Source: Priestia abyssalis (GTDB lineage Bacteria > Bacillota > Bacilli > Bacillales > Bacillaceae_H). Taken from it: a DNA stretch of 64,000 nucleotides. Below the pieces are notes generated by a model. It saw only the letters and a list, made by a program, of their open reading frames with translations. It was not told the DNA's origin and did no database searches. Positions 1-7,757 of the stretch are shown piece by piece. Both the position numbers and the translations under genes were made by a program. How positions within the stretch are numbered: the stretch's first letter is position 1; each line of letters opens with the position of its first letter. The DNA lies in assembly GCF_002019595.1 (NCBI RefSeq), contig NZ_KV917369.1:592458-656457 (forward strand), in the 5' to 3' direction.

Positions 1-1
1 C

Positions 2-151
2 TTTGCGGAAGTAGACGACGCACCAGGAGTTATCTTTGTCGGATTGGTTGTTCCTTTTGCTTCGATGGTTATCGCAGTCTTTGCGGCTGTTCTCCAAAAA
101 CTTTTACAAGAAGTAATTGATATCAAATCAGAAAATGATTTAACGGTCTGA
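2..151 (+). CDS. DUF2975-like membrane protein, C-terminal end (partial)
   Basis: The window opens inside this gene; 49 codons remain and end in TGA. The visible part contains one hydrophobic segment (about VIFVGLVVPFASMVIAVFAA) followed by a short amphipathic tail ending ENDLTV. The family call rests mainly on context: DUF2975 integral membrane proteins in Bacillus are usually followed at once by a small YozG-like helix-turn-helix protein, as here 11 bp downstream. The function of the pair is not established; co-transcription is inferred from spacing. Confidence 0.6.
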   Translation, partial: FAEVDDAPGVIFVGLVVPFASMVIAVFAAVLQKLLQEVIDIKSENDLTV

Positions 152-162
152 GGTGAATAACA

Positions 163-378
163 ATGGCAATTATAATCAATATTGATGTGATGTTAGCAAA
201 AAGGAAAATGAGCGTAACAGAACTTTCGGAGAAGGTTGGAATAACAATGGCGAACCTTTCTATATTGAAAAATGGAAAGGCAAAAGCGGTTCGATTATCC
301 ACTTTAGAGGCAATTTGTAAGGCTTTAGAATGTCAGCCTGGAGATATTTTAGAATACAAAAGTGACGAAGACAGTTAA
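163..378 (+). CDS. YozG-like small XRE/Cro-CI helix-turn-helix regulator
   Basis: A 71-residue protein that is almost entirely one Cro/CI-type DNA-binding domain: the helix-turn-helix lies around residues 17-45 (VTELSEKVGITMANLSILKN) and the family's usual CKALECQPGDILEY ending follows. Proteins of this size and ending match the YozG group, which normally follows a DUF2975 membrane protein, as here. A GAGGTGAA ribosome site precedes the ATG. It probably acts as a small transcription factor, perhaps autoregulatory together with the upstream membrane protein; target genes are unknown. The next gene starts 48 bp downstream and may be co-transcribed. Confidence 0.8.
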   Translation: MAIIINIDVMLAKRKMSVTELSEKVGITMANLSILKNGKAKAVRLSTLEAICKALECQPGDILEYKSDEDS

Positions 379-426
379 ACATTGTGGAGGAAACTTAATA
401 TAACAATTATTAGGGGAGGTATGACT

Positions 427-1674
427 ATGGACATTAACAATTTGATTATTGAAAATATTGCTAACCCTCATGAGTTGGAGAGAATGTATAGAAAAGATCA
501 GAAAGCTTTTAAAAAGTCATTCTCACACGCATGGGAACAAAATCCTGATTCTCAGGTTCTTGGCGTTTGGTATGAAAGATTGTATTTCAAGGAGACGGCA
601 AATACTGAAAAATCTTCCTTGCTTCAAAAAGGTTTCTTATTCATGGGCATTTTAGCCATTCTGGCCGGGATAAGCACCAGGGTCATTTTCCATTTTGTCG
701 AACAGGAAGCAATTGCTCCAATTAACCTGGCTTTTGGTATCATTCCCTTTATTGCTGCCTATTTTGTTTACAATAATACTCCGAAAAAAAGTATTATTTA
801 TTCCCTTGCAGCGTTGTTCCTAATTTCCGGGTTTTATCTTAATATGCTGCCATTAAATTATAAAGACAGTACGATCCTCGCTTATTTACACCTTCCCATA
901 TTCTTGTGGGTATTGGTAGGGCTTGCATTTACAGGAAATGATTATTCAAAAGGCAGTACAAGATTAGCCTATATTAAATTTAATTTGGAATATTGTATTC
1001 TCTACGCCAGCATGGCAGTTAGCGGAATGGTGCTAGCAGCATTAACCATGCAGTTATTTAGCTTTGTTGGCTTGGATATAGAAGACTTCTATTTTAGTAA
1101 TGTCGTTTTATTTGGTGCTGCTTCTCTCGCCATTGTGGCTGTATACCTGGTATCAATGAATCTTAAACTTGCTAAGAATATTACACCATATATAGCTAAA
1201 ATTTTTAGTCCTCTTGTCCTGGTCACATTGGTGGTCTATCTTATAACGGTGATATGGGTCGGGAAAAATCCATTTTTGGACCGCAATTTCTTGATAGCCT
1301 TCAACGGAATACTCCTTGGTGTATTGGCCGTTACCATATTTTCCATAACCGAGAGCGACTCAGACGAGAAAAAGAACATTTCAGATTATATAAATTTTGC
1401 CTTAATTGTTCTTGCGCTAATCATTGATAGTGTGGCTTTGTCAGCCATCGTGTTCAGACTTTCTTCTTATGGGATTACGCCTAATAGACTTGCTGTTTTA
1501 GGAGTAAACATACTTATTTGGGCAAATCTAATTTGGATTATGCTCTCCTATATGCGTTTTCTACAAAATAAATCTGGACCTTCAACTATCCAAGATGCCG
1601 TTACTAAGTATTTGCCGGTCTACGGACTTTGGGCAGCTTTCGTTACATTTACTTTTCCTATAATTTTTAATTAG
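427..1674 (+). CDS. Multi-pass membrane protein, possibly DUF4153-like
   Basis: About 415 residues. I chose ATG 427 because the AGGGGAGGT site at 412-420 lies 6 bp before it; upstream in-frame ATGs at 382 and 421 are placed badly. A soluble N-terminal stretch of roughly 65 residues (with HELERMYRKDQKAFKKSF) is followed by about ten to twelve hydrophobic segments separated by short loops, and the protein ends in a hydrophobic helix. The N-terminal motif resembles membrane proteins annotated DUF4153 in Bacillus, but I cannot confirm this. No catalytic motif is visible. It may be in one transcription unit with the preceding regulator. Confidence 0.6.
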   Translation: MDINNLIIENIANPHELERMYRKDQKAFKKSFSHAWEQNPDSQVLGVWYERLYFKETANTEKSSLLQKGFLFMGILAILAGISTRVIFHFVEQEAIAPINLAFGIIPFIAAYFVYNNTPKKSIIYSLAALFLISGFYLNMLPLNYKDSTILAYLHLPIFLWVLVGLAFTGNDYSKGSTRLAYIKFNLEYCILYASMAVSGMVLAALTMQLFSFVGLDIEDFYFSNVVLFGAASLAIVAVYLVSMNLKLAKNITPYIAKIFSPLVLVTLVVYLITVIWVGKNPFLDRNFLIAFNGILLGVLAVTIFSITESDSDEKKNISDYINFALIVLALIIDSVALSAIVFRLSSYGITPNRLAVLGVNILIWANLIWIMLSYMRFLQNKSGPSTIQDAVTKYLPVYGLWAAFVTFTFPIIFN

Positions 1675-1917
1675 AAAGGCTCTGTTAATATAACGAAAAG
1701 CTAATCTTCTATAACGTATAAAACACTTAGAGCCGATATTATGCAGCTTTTTATACAGAGTTGCATAGTTTTGGCTTCTTTTCATTACTAAAGTTAAAAA
1801 GAGGGTATTCAAATTAGAGTGCTCTTTTATGTATAAGGGCAAGATTGTGGAACTTAACTTTGAAGTATGCGTATAATTCTAATCTTACTCATAATTGATA
1901 AATTCGGGGAAGTGGGA

Positions 1918-1950
1918 CAGTTTTTAACTTAAAGGCTCAGTTAAAAACTG
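1918..1950. repeat. 11-bp perfect inverted repeat next to the terminator
   Basis: CAGTTTTTAAC at 1918-1928 pairs with GTTAAAAACTG at 1940-1950. It directly abuts the ahpF terminator hairpin and supplies its T tract. Role unknown; possibly a second terminator for the other strand or a mobile-element scar. Confidence 0.6.
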
Positions 1951-1990
1951 AAGTCGCTGTACCACCCGTCAGGTAGCACAGCGACTTTTG
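1943..1990 (-). terminator. Probable rho-independent terminator of ahpCF
   Basis: Perfect 10-bp arms AAGTCGCTGT (1951-1960) and ACAGCGACTT (1978-1987). Read on the minus strand, the stem is followed by CAGTTTTTAAC, giving a short U tract. It lies about 95 bp after the ahpF stop. Confidence 0.65.
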
Positions 1991-2084
1991 GAAAATAAAA
2001 TACTGGATTGTTTATGCTGCTGTAACGAAGAAGTTACCGCAGTATAGTAGTTGATCAACGGCACATGTTACTCATGTCCATACA

Positions 2085-3614
2085 TTAATTTCGGATGAGA
2101 TAATCGAATGCCCCTAAGGCTGCCGTTGCACCTGATCCCATCGAAATAATGATTTGCTTATATGGGTTATCGGTACAGTCGCCTGCAGCGAATACACCAG
2201 GGATGTTGGTTGCACCATGTTTATCGACTACGATTTCACCTATGCGGGTACGTTCAATCGATTCACCTAACCAGTCGGTATTAGGCACAAGGCCGATCTG
2301 GACAAATACACCCTGCAATTCAATATGATGAACTTCTTCCGTCTCGCGGTCCATATAAGAAATGCCGTTCACTTTATCAGTACCGGTAATTTCTTTTGTT
2401 TGAACATTTTTTAGGACCGTTACGTTAGGCAGGCTGTAAAGGCGATCTTGGAGTACAACATCAGCTTTCAGCTCTGGCATGAATTCAAGAACGGTTACAT
2501 GCTTCACAATACCAGCGAGATCAATGGCCGCCTCAATACCGGAATTACCGCCGCCGATAACGGCTACGTGTTTTCCGGCAAATAATGGACCGTCACAATG
2601 AGGGCAGTAGGCTACACCTTTGTTCTTGAACTCTGCTTCGCCTGGTACACCCACATTGCGCCAGCGGGCACCTGTTGAAAGGATGACAGTTTTACTTTTT
2701 AGAACCGCACCGTTTTCGAGTTCAACTTCGATAAGATCCTTCTTTTCTAAACGCTTGGCACGCTGTAAATTCATGACATCAATGTCATACTCTTTGACAT
2801 GTTCTTCAAGACTTGCTGCGAGCTTAGGACCTTCCGTATATTTCACACTGATGAAGTTCTCAATACCCATGGTGTCCATGATCTGACCGCCAAAGCGTTC
2901 AGCAACGATGCCTGTACGAATGCCTTTACGTGCTGCATAGACAGCTGCACTGGCACCGGCTGGCCCGCCTCCGACAACAAGCACATCGAATGGATCTTTG
3001 TCAGCAAACTCGGATGCGTCCGGAGTACTCCCCATTTTGGCAAGGATTTCTTCAATGGACATACGACCGCTGCCGAACGATTCCCCATTGAGGAACACCG
3101 TTGGCACGGCCATGATGCCCTTGCTATCCACTTCTTCCTTGAACGCTGCACCATCAATCATCGTATGTGAAATACCAGGGTTCAGAATGCTCATCAAGTT
3201 CAGTGCTTGTACAACATCAGGGCAGTTATGGCAAGTCAGGCTGATGTAAGATTCAAAGTGATAGTCACCTTTCATGCTTTTCACTTGATCAATGACCTTC
3301 TGATCAACCTTTGGAGCTCTTCCGCTCACCTGTAAGAGAGCCAACACTAATGAAGTAAATTCATGACCCAATGGGATACCGGCAAAAGTTACCCCAGTGT
3401 CTTCGCTGATGCGGTTTACACTAAAGCTCGGTGTTCTCTCTAATTCTGTTTTTTCTACCTTAATGTGGGACGACATTGTGGCTAATTCGTCCACTAATGC
3501 CAACATGTCACGGGATACGTCATCGGATCCTGCACTAACTTTGAGCAGCACATCGCCCTCCATCATTTGAAGATATTGGGCTAATTGTGCTTTTATATCT
3601 GCATCTAGAATCAT
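2085..3614 (-). CDS. ahpF: Alkyl hydroperoxide reductase subunit F (NADH:peroxiredoxin reductase)
   Basis: A 509-residue flavoprotein that passes electrons from NADH through FAD and two disulfide centres to AhpC. Domain order is as expected: an N-terminal tandem thioredoxin-fold domain with the CHNC pair at Cys128/Cys131, a FAD-binding GGGPAG at 215-220, the thioredoxin-reductase-type redox CPHC at Cys337/Cys340, an NAD(P)-binding GGGNSG at about 354-359, and the C-terminal FAD motif VFAAGDCTD. Length fits the family. It starts 12 bp after ahpC on the minus strand, so the two form the usual cytoplasmic ahpCF operon, under the PerR-like site upstream of ahpC. Confidence 0.97.
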   Translation of the reverse strand: MILDADIKAQLAQYLQMMEGDVLLKVSAGSDDVSRDMLALVDELATMSSHIKVEKTELERTPSFSVNRISEDTGVTFAGIPLGHEFTSLVLALLQVSGRAPKVDQKVIDQVKSMKGDYHFESYISLTCHNCPDVVQALNLMSILNPGISHTMIDGAAFKEEVDSKGIMAVPTVFLNGESFGSGRMSIEEILAKMGSTPDASEFADKDPFDVLVVGGGPAGASAAVYAARKGIRTGIVAERFGGQIMDTMGIENFISVKYTEGPKLAASLEEHVKEYDIDVMNLQRAKRLEKKDLIEVELENGAVLKSKTVILSTGARWRNVGVPGEAEFKNKGVAYCPHCDGPLFAGKHVAVIGGGNSGIEAAIDLAGIVKHVTVLEFMPELKADVVLQDRLYSLPNVTVLKNVQTKEITGTDKVNGISYMDRETEEVHHIELQGVFVQIGLVPNTDWLGESIERTRIGEIVVDKHGATNIPGVFAAGDCTDNPYKQIIISMGSGATAALGAFDYLIRN

Positions 3615-3626
3615 GGATTGTGCTCC

Positions 3627-4190
3627 TTAAATTTTTCCTACAAGGTCAAGGCTTGGCTTCAGTGTTGCAGCGCCTTCTTGCCATTTAGCAGGGCAAACTT
3701 CACCTGGGTTGTTGCGAACATATTGTGCTGCCTTAAGCTTGCTAACAACTGTGCTTGCATCACGGCCGATGCCGCCTGCATTAATTTCAACAGTTTGGAT
3801 GATACCGTCTGGATCGATGATGAATGTACCGCGATCAGCAAGACCTTCTTCTTCGTTTAGTACGTCGAAGTTGCGAGAGATTTTTTGTGAAGGGTCGCCG
3901 ATCATCACGTATTCAATTTTGCCAATCGCTTCTGAGTGATCATGCCACGCTTTGTGTGTAAAATGTGTATCAGTGGAAACGGAATATACTTCAGCTCCCA
4001 TATCTTTTAAAGTTGCATATTGGTTTTGCAGGTCTTCAAGTTCAGTAGGGCATACGAATGTGAAATCTGCTGGGTAAAAGCAAACGACACTCCATTTACC
4101 TTTGAAGTTTGCTTCCGTAACATCGATAAACTCACCGTTATGAAACGCTTTTGCTGCGAATGGTAGTACTTCTTTTCCAATTAAAGCCAT
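3627..4190 (-). CDS. ahpC: Alkyl hydroperoxide reductase subunit C, 2-Cys peroxiredoxin
   Basis: A 187-residue typical 2-Cys peroxiredoxin that reduces H2O2, organic peroxides and peroxynitrite. The peroxidatic Cys47 sits in [11 protein letters not shown] and the resolving Cys166 in GEVCPAKW; the length is standard. Start chosen at the ATG with AGGAGGAATATTT just upstream. It is the first gene of ahpCF; AhpF re-reduces it. The upstream region contains a sigma-A-like promoter and a 13/15 match to the PerR box, so induction by peroxide through PerR derepression is likely (inference from the site). Confidence 0.97.
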   Translation of the reverse strand: MALIGKEVLPFAAKAFHNGEFIDVTEANFKGKWSVVCFYPADFTFVCPTELEDLQNQYATLKDMGAEVYSVSTDTHFTHKAWHDHSEAIGKIEYVMIGDPSQKISRNFDVLNEEEGLADRGTFIIDPDGIIQTVEINAGGIGRDASTVVSKLKAAQYVRNNPGEVCPAKWQEGAATLKPSLDLVGKI

Positions 4191-4265
4191 AATAAATATT
4201 CCTCCTAAGTGTGGGTTTTGAGAATTATGAATAGTTTACTACATACCACTGAAAGGTTCAGTTAA

Positions 4266-4280
4266 CTATAATAATTCTAA
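4266..4280 (-). promoter_or_regulatory. PerR-like operator upstream of ahpC
   Basis: CTATAATAATTCTAA matches the Bacillus PerR box TTATAATNATTATAA at 13 of 15 positions. It lies about 76-90 bp before the ahpC start codon and just downstream of the likely -10, a placement suited to repression. Confidence 0.65.
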
Positions 4281-4291
4281 TTCGATATTAA

Positions 4292-4320
4292 TTATTATAT
4301 AAAAGTATTTGGTTTGTCAA
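4292..4320 (-). promoter_or_regulatory. Candidate sigma-A promoter of ahpCF
   Basis: On the minus strand TTGACA (4320-4315) is followed by TAATAA at 17 bp (4297-4292) or TATAAT at 15 bp (4299-4294). The PerR-like box is immediately downstream. Confidence 0.55.
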
Positions 4321-4723
4321 GAATAATGCACAACTTTACCGTACGTTGATTTAATATCATTCTCAATTATGGCTGGTAGTTGGTGCAGATGTAGAATGCG
4401 TGGTCTAGTTCTATATATTCCACTTAATAACTCGACTCACCTTCATTCAATTAAGAGGCATTACAATCGGTGACTCGGACGACTTGAATTTACTTTCAAG
4501 GGTTCTAAATCGATATATATAGGCGACCGTAGCTATGGATGAATGATTTCACTATTGATTATTCTTTATTGAAGCTGTTTAATATATAATTGGAAAATTG
4601 TAGAAAAATATAGGAGTGATGCTGCTGTTTCAGACGGTTAACAACCCCTTCGGATATTACTAGAGAGATTCCTGTTTCGCAGTAGGGGAAGAGTACGGAA
4701 TTTAGCAGAGTCTAAATTTGATA

Positions 4724-4790
4724 CACTCAGTTAACATAACACTGATTTTTAGACAATTAAAACACTCTTAGATTCAATAGAGTATAAGAA
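4724..4790. repeat. Dispersed degenerate repeat, copy 1
   Basis: Contains AGTTAACATAACACTGATTT and continues to TAGAGTATAAG. The same order of words occurs at 59177-59236 (AGTTAACATAACACCGATTT ... TAGAATATAAG). Probably a decayed mobile-element end; identity unknown. Confidence 0.55.
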
Positions 4791-4834
4791 TTTCTAATTT
4801 GGCCAGTTGAAAATGCGACTAACCATATCAAAAT

Positions 4835-4876
4835 AAAAAGCGCTAAGGAAGCAAAGAGGCTTTCTTAGCGCTTTTT
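4835..4876 (-). terminator. Strong terminator of the HU gene
   Basis: 13-bp perfect stem AAAAAGCGCTAAG (4835-4847) with CTTAGCGCTTTTT (4864-4876). The run of T on both sides means it can work in either direction; it ends 10 bp past the HU stop codon. Confidence 0.9.
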
Positions 4877-4885
4877 ATTAACTGC

Positions 4886-5158
4886 TTACTTGACGGCTTC
4901 TTTTAGTTCTTTACCTGGTTTAAAAGCAGGAACTTTAGAGGCAGGGATTTGCATTTCCTCACCAGTTTGCGGATTGCGGCCTGTTCGGGCTGCACGTTCA
5001 CGTACTTCAAATGTTCCAAACCCGATCAACTGAATTTTCTCTTCCTTTGCAAGCGTAGTAGAGATGGTTTCAAACAACGTATCCACTGCTTTCGCAGCAT
5101 CTTTCTTTGTTAATTCAGTTTTTGTTGCGACAGCATTGATCAGTTCTGTTTTATTCAT
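4886..5158 (-). CDS. hup: HU-type nucleoid DNA-binding protein
   Basis: 90 residues, the exact family size. HU homodimers bind and bend DNA without strong sequence preference and compact the nucleoid. The signature [18 protein letters not shown] and the DNA-binding beta-arm with the intercalating proline ([22 protein letters not shown]) are intact. Start at ATG 5158 gives [11 protein letters not shown], the canonical HU N-terminus, with GAGGTGTTTGAAC upstream; a longer reading frame would add 20 atypical residues. It stands alone. Bacillus genomes often carry an HU paralogue besides HBsu, and which one this is cannot be told from sequence alone. Confidence 0.95.
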   Translation of the reverse strand: MNKTELINAVATKTELTKKDAAKAVDTLFETISTTLAKEEKIQLIGFGTFEVRERAARTGRNPQTGEEMQIPASKVPAFKPGKELKEAVK

Positions 5159-5392
5159 GTTCAAACACCTCATCTTTTTATTTTTTAGATAGTATATAGA
5201 GATGACAGCATAATACATCCATTAGAAGGATTTCCAATTTGACAGATTGATATACATCTATTCTGAAAGAAATAGGAGTCTTCATTTTACTAAGAAAAAT
5301 ATCTTTAAGAGTTAGTTCAACAAAAAAGGCAGGATTCCTTGTCTAATAACCCCTTTTACTGAAGGAGAATGGTTGTAAAATTTCCATTTGAT

Positions 5393-5442
5393 TCAGGCCA
5401 TATGGATGTAACCAATACATAATCATTGTGTGAGTCAAGGAG
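5393..5442 (-). pseudogene. IS6-family transposase scrap
   Basis: About 40 bp (CCATATGGATGTAACCAATA onward) match the IS6 remnant near 44260-44310 with roughly five mismatches, and correspond to the TIMRWVHQY region of the transposase at 20900-20950. A very short, decayed fragment on the minus strand. Confidence 0.6.
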
Positions 5443-5543
5443 CCTGAAATTTTAGAGTATGTCGGTATATATTGTTTTGCCCCCTCTTTTTATTTATTTG
5501 AATATTATAATAATTAAAACTTTTTTTAATAGAGAAAATAATA

Positions 5544-5572
5544 TTGTAATATATCGAGAAAATCATTATAAT
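5544..5572 (+). promoter_or_regulatory. Candidate sigma-A promoter of sstT
   Basis: TTGTAA (5544-5549), 17-bp spacer, TATAAT (5567-5572), 128 bp before the sstT start. No attenuator was recognised in the leader. Confidence 0.55.
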
Positions 5573-5699
5573 ACTATTTATCAGAAGGACAGTTGTCTTT
5601 ATGGAGTGGAATGTAATAAGGAATACCCATGTGTCGAAAAAATAATTAAACAGAAATAGTAATGTTATAATTTTATCTTAAACTAGTGGGGGAACATCT

Positions 5700-6938
5700 A
5701 TGAAAAATATACTGAAAAAGTGGAGCCGACTGAGTCTGGTAAAACAAATCATTGTAGGTTTAATTGTTGGTATTATTCTGGCTGTAGCGGTTCCAGAAGC
5801 AGCAAAATCTGTTGTTATTTTTGGCTCTTTATTTGTAGGTGCTTTGAAAGCAATTGCACCTGTGCTGGTACTCTTCTTGGTTATGTCGGCCATTGCTCAA
5901 CATAAGAGTGGTCATCAAACAAATATGAAATCCATTATTGTCTTATACCTTGCAGGAACCTTTTTAGCTGGATTAACGGCCGTTATTGTAAGTTTTATTT
6001 TCCCTGTAAGCTTAACACTTGCAGAGGGTGCTGAGGGCTTCACTGCTCCTGGCGGTGTGGTAGAGGTCCTCAAAACATTACTGCTGAACGTTGTTGATAA
6101 CCCGGTTAAAGCAATTTATAATGCGAACTACATCGGCATTTTAGCTTGGGCGGTACTCCTTGGTTTGGCTTTAAAAAATGCCTCTGATACAACAAAAACG
6201 TTGATTTCGAATTTTTCAGATGCTGTATCTAAAATGGTTACATGGGTGATTAAGTTTGCGCCATTAGGAATTATGGGCCTAGTATTTGAGTCTATTACTA
6301 CAAATGGAATTGAGTCGTTACTAGGTTACGGAAAATTACTTGCCGTTTTGATTGGTTGTATGGTTTTTGTTGCGTTGGTTATCAATCCGATCATTGTGTT
6401 CGTATTTATCCGTCAAAACCCTTTCCCGCTTGTTTTTAAGTGCTTAAAGGAAAGTGGTATTACAGCATTCTTTACACGAAGCTCAGCTTCCAATATTCCT
6501 GTCAATATGAGATTGTGTGAAAATCTAGGTTTAAATAAGGATAGTTATTCAGTATCGATTCCATTAGGGGCAACCATCAATATGGCTGGTGCTGCTGTGA
6601 CGATTTCTGTTTTGACACTTGCGGCGGTTCATACACTTGGCATTCAAGTGGACCTCCCTACAGCCATCATTCTCAGCGTACTGTCAGCTGTAAGTGCTTG
6701 TGGTGCATCAGGGGTTGCTGGTGGATCGTTATTACTGATTCCTCTGGCTTGCAGCTTATTTGGAATCCCGGCTGAGGTTGCGATGCAGGTAGTTGGAGTA
6801 GGCTTTATCATTGGTGTTTTACAAGACTCTTTTGAAACGGCCCTTAACTCATCTACAGATGTACTTTTTACAGCAGCAGCTGAATTTAAAGAGTGGCGTA
6901 AAGAAGGAAAAAAAATAGATATCCGCAAAGCAGTATAA
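5700..6938 (+). CDS. sstT: Na+/serine-threonine symporter (DAACS family)
   Basis: 412 residues, the size of SstT. It belongs to the dicarboxylate/amino acid:cation symporter family and imports L-serine and L-threonine with Na+. Diagnostic segments are the N-terminal [18 protein letters not shown], the re-entrant hairpin motif [11 protein letters not shown], and [10 protein letters not shown], where substrate and Na+ are bound. About eight membrane helices and two hairpins are visible. ATG 5700 follows TAGTGGGGGAACATCT. It is monocistronic: its own promoter precedes it and a very strong hairpin follows 26 bp after the stop. Confidence 0.92.
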   Translation: MKNILKKWSRLSLVKQIIVGLIVGIILAVAVPEAAKSVVIFGSLFVGALKAIAPVLVLFLVMSAIAQHKSGHQTNMKSIIVLYLAGTFLAGLTAVIVSFIFPVSLTLAEGAEGFTAPGGVVEVLKTLLLNVVDNPVKAIYNANYIGILAWAVLLGLALKNASDTTKTLISNFSDAVSKMVTWVIKFAPLGIMGLVFESITTNGIESLLGYGKLLAVLIGCMVFVALVINPIIVFVFIRQNPFPLVFKCLKESGITAFFTRSSASNIPVNMRLCENLGLNKDSYSVSIPLGATINMAGAAVTISVLTLAAVHTLGIQVDLPTAIILSVLSAVSACGASGVAGGSLLLIPLACSLFGIPAEVAMQVVGVGFIIGVLQDSFETALNSSTDVLFTAAAEFKEWRKEGKKIDIRKAV

Positions 6939-6964
6939 AGGAGAATTTCTTTTATTTGCGATTG

Positions 6965-7017
6965 AACTGCCCCTCCAATAGTTAGATTCGACTAACTATT
7001 GGAGGGGCAGTTTTTTA
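6965..7017 (+). terminator. Terminator of sstT
   Basis: 21-bp perfect stem, 6965-6985 with 6992-7012, 6-nt loop ATTCGA, followed by TTTTTTATT. One of the strongest terminators in the window. Confidence 0.95.
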
Positions 7018-7106
7018 TTGAATAGTTATTTATCGAACACTTAAAATCGCGTCTAAAATGTCATTGAGGGGGAAATGGAGCCTTAGCCGCTTGGAGTTAA
7101 TCTCAA

Positions 7107-7147
7107 ACAAAAAAACCGATTCTCTTTTTTATCTTTGAGAATCGGTT
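7107..7147 (-). terminator. Terminator facing a minus-strand transcript
   Basis: AACCGATTCTC (7114-7124) pairs with GAGAATCGGTT (7137-7147); on the minus strand the stem runs into TTTTTTTGTTTG. It lies 50 bp after the small ORF 7197-7340, whose transcript it would end. Confidence 0.7.
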
Positions 7148-7196
7148 AGTGGATCGGTTTTATGTTCAATGTAGATTTTCAATTAGAACCATCCTT

Positions 7197-7340
7197 TTAT
7201 TTTGTTTTTACTTTTATAATCGCTGTGCCGTAGCTATCCATTGCTTTTCCGTAGACTTCCATTGCGTTAGCTATGAATGCGGCTATTTTTGTCATTTTGT
7301 TTTCTCCAGTATTAGTGATGAATGCGACTATTTTTGCCAT
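7197..7340 (-). CDS. Tiny peptide gene with duplicated start (47 or 32 aa)
   Basis: Not recognised. A 47-codon frame with AGGGGGAAAATAAG before ATG 7340, and a second in-frame ATG at 7295 preceded by CTGGAGAAAACAAA. The two starts begin near-identical sequence: MAKIVAFITN and MTKIAAFIAN. The product, or its shorter form ending GTAIIKVKTK, is a small Lys-rich amphipathic peptide without a clear membrane helix. A terminator follows at 7107-7147, so this is a complete small transcription unit. It could be a small regulatory or bioactive peptide, or an unexplained conserved short ORF. Support comes from ribosome sites, repetition and terminator; no family was identified. Confidence 0.5.
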   Translation of the reverse strand: MAKIVAFITNTGENKMTKIAAFIANAMEVYGKAMDSYGTAIIKVKTK

Positions 7341-7465
7341 CTTATTTTCCCCCTTGTAATTTGTTGTCTTCATTATTACATTCTTCGGTTAGTTCAAGCA
7401 AAGATACTGAAAACGGAAACATTCACCATGAAAACGGAAACAACAGGCAGAAAAATATATAAAAT

Positions 7466-7636
7466 ATGAATTTTCCTCAAATTATCTCCATTTTTCTCTT
7501 GTTTTCATCTATATTTGTTTTTATCTTTCTTAAAATTCACATTTTATTCAAAAACTTAAATAAATTGGTTCAGGTACAACAAGAATCAAAGGTAGATGAA
7601 GAAAAGATTCCCCCAGCACTACAAAAAAGTAGGTGA
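7466..7636 (+). CDS. Possible small single-helix membrane protein (56 aa)
   Basis: Not recognised. The frame MNFPQIISIFLLFSSIFVF... has one transmembrane segment (about residues 5-30) followed by a charged tail ending PPALQKSR. A hairpin at 7654-7706 follows 17 bp after the stop and could end it. Against it: there is no clear ribosome site before ATG 7466, and the hairpin suits the gnt operon on the other strand better. Confidence 0.3.
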   Translation: MNFPQIISIFLLFSSIFVFIFLKIHILFKNLNKLVQVQQESKVDEEKIPPALQKSR

Positions 7637-7650
7637 GGTTTTTATAATAG

Positions 7651-7710
7651 GAAAAAAGCTGAGCTATACAAGTTCATTCAATGAAGCGATGTATAGCTTA
7701 GCTTTTGTTT
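7651..7710 (-). terminator. Terminator of the gnt operon, possibly bidirectional
   Basis: AAAAGCTGAGCTATACA (7654-7670) pairs with TGTATAGCTTAGCTTTT (7690-7706) with one G-U. On the minus strand the stem ends in TTTTTTCC, about 50 bp past the gntZ stop. Confidence 0.75.
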
Positions 7711-7757
7711 ATAAAGATAAGGAGGGGTTAAGAGGTATCAATACTCTGGACTTTCAA

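Larger units (their letters stand above)
1675..2084. other. Intergenic stretch with two adjacent inverted repeats
   Basis: No gene seen. It holds two abutting hairpins, at 1918-1950 and 1951-1987; the second is the likely ahpF terminator. The start (1678-1695) has a GGCTCTGTTAATATAAC stretch loosely like the repeat at 4724 and 59177, perhaps an insertion-sequence end scar. Confidence 0.5.
4191..4834. other. Long intergenic region ahpC-hup
   Basis: Apart from the ahpC promoter and PerR-like box, no gene is supported between 4321 and 4834. It contains a degenerate repeat at 4724-4790 (also at 59177-59236) that looks like an insertion-sequence remnant. The only possible reading frame there with a ribosome site (ATG near 4619) has 15 codons and is not called. 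Confidence 0.5.
5159..5699. other. Intergenic region before sstT
   Basis: Contains an IS6-transposase scrap at about 5393-5442 and a good sigma-A promoter at 5544-5572. A 66-codon reading frame at 5459-5659 overlaps that promoter, has no ribosome site and is not called. Confidence 0.55.

Noticed and set aside
5459..5659. 66-codon open frame upstream of sstT
   Set aside because: It contains the likely sstT promoter (5544-5572), has no ribosome site and has low-complexity AT-driven composition.
7149..7469. 106-codon plus-strand frame rich in Cys, Phe and Tyr
   Set aside because: It is antisense to the small minus-strand ORF at 7197-7340, which has ribosome sites and a terminator; the plus-strand composition is atypical.
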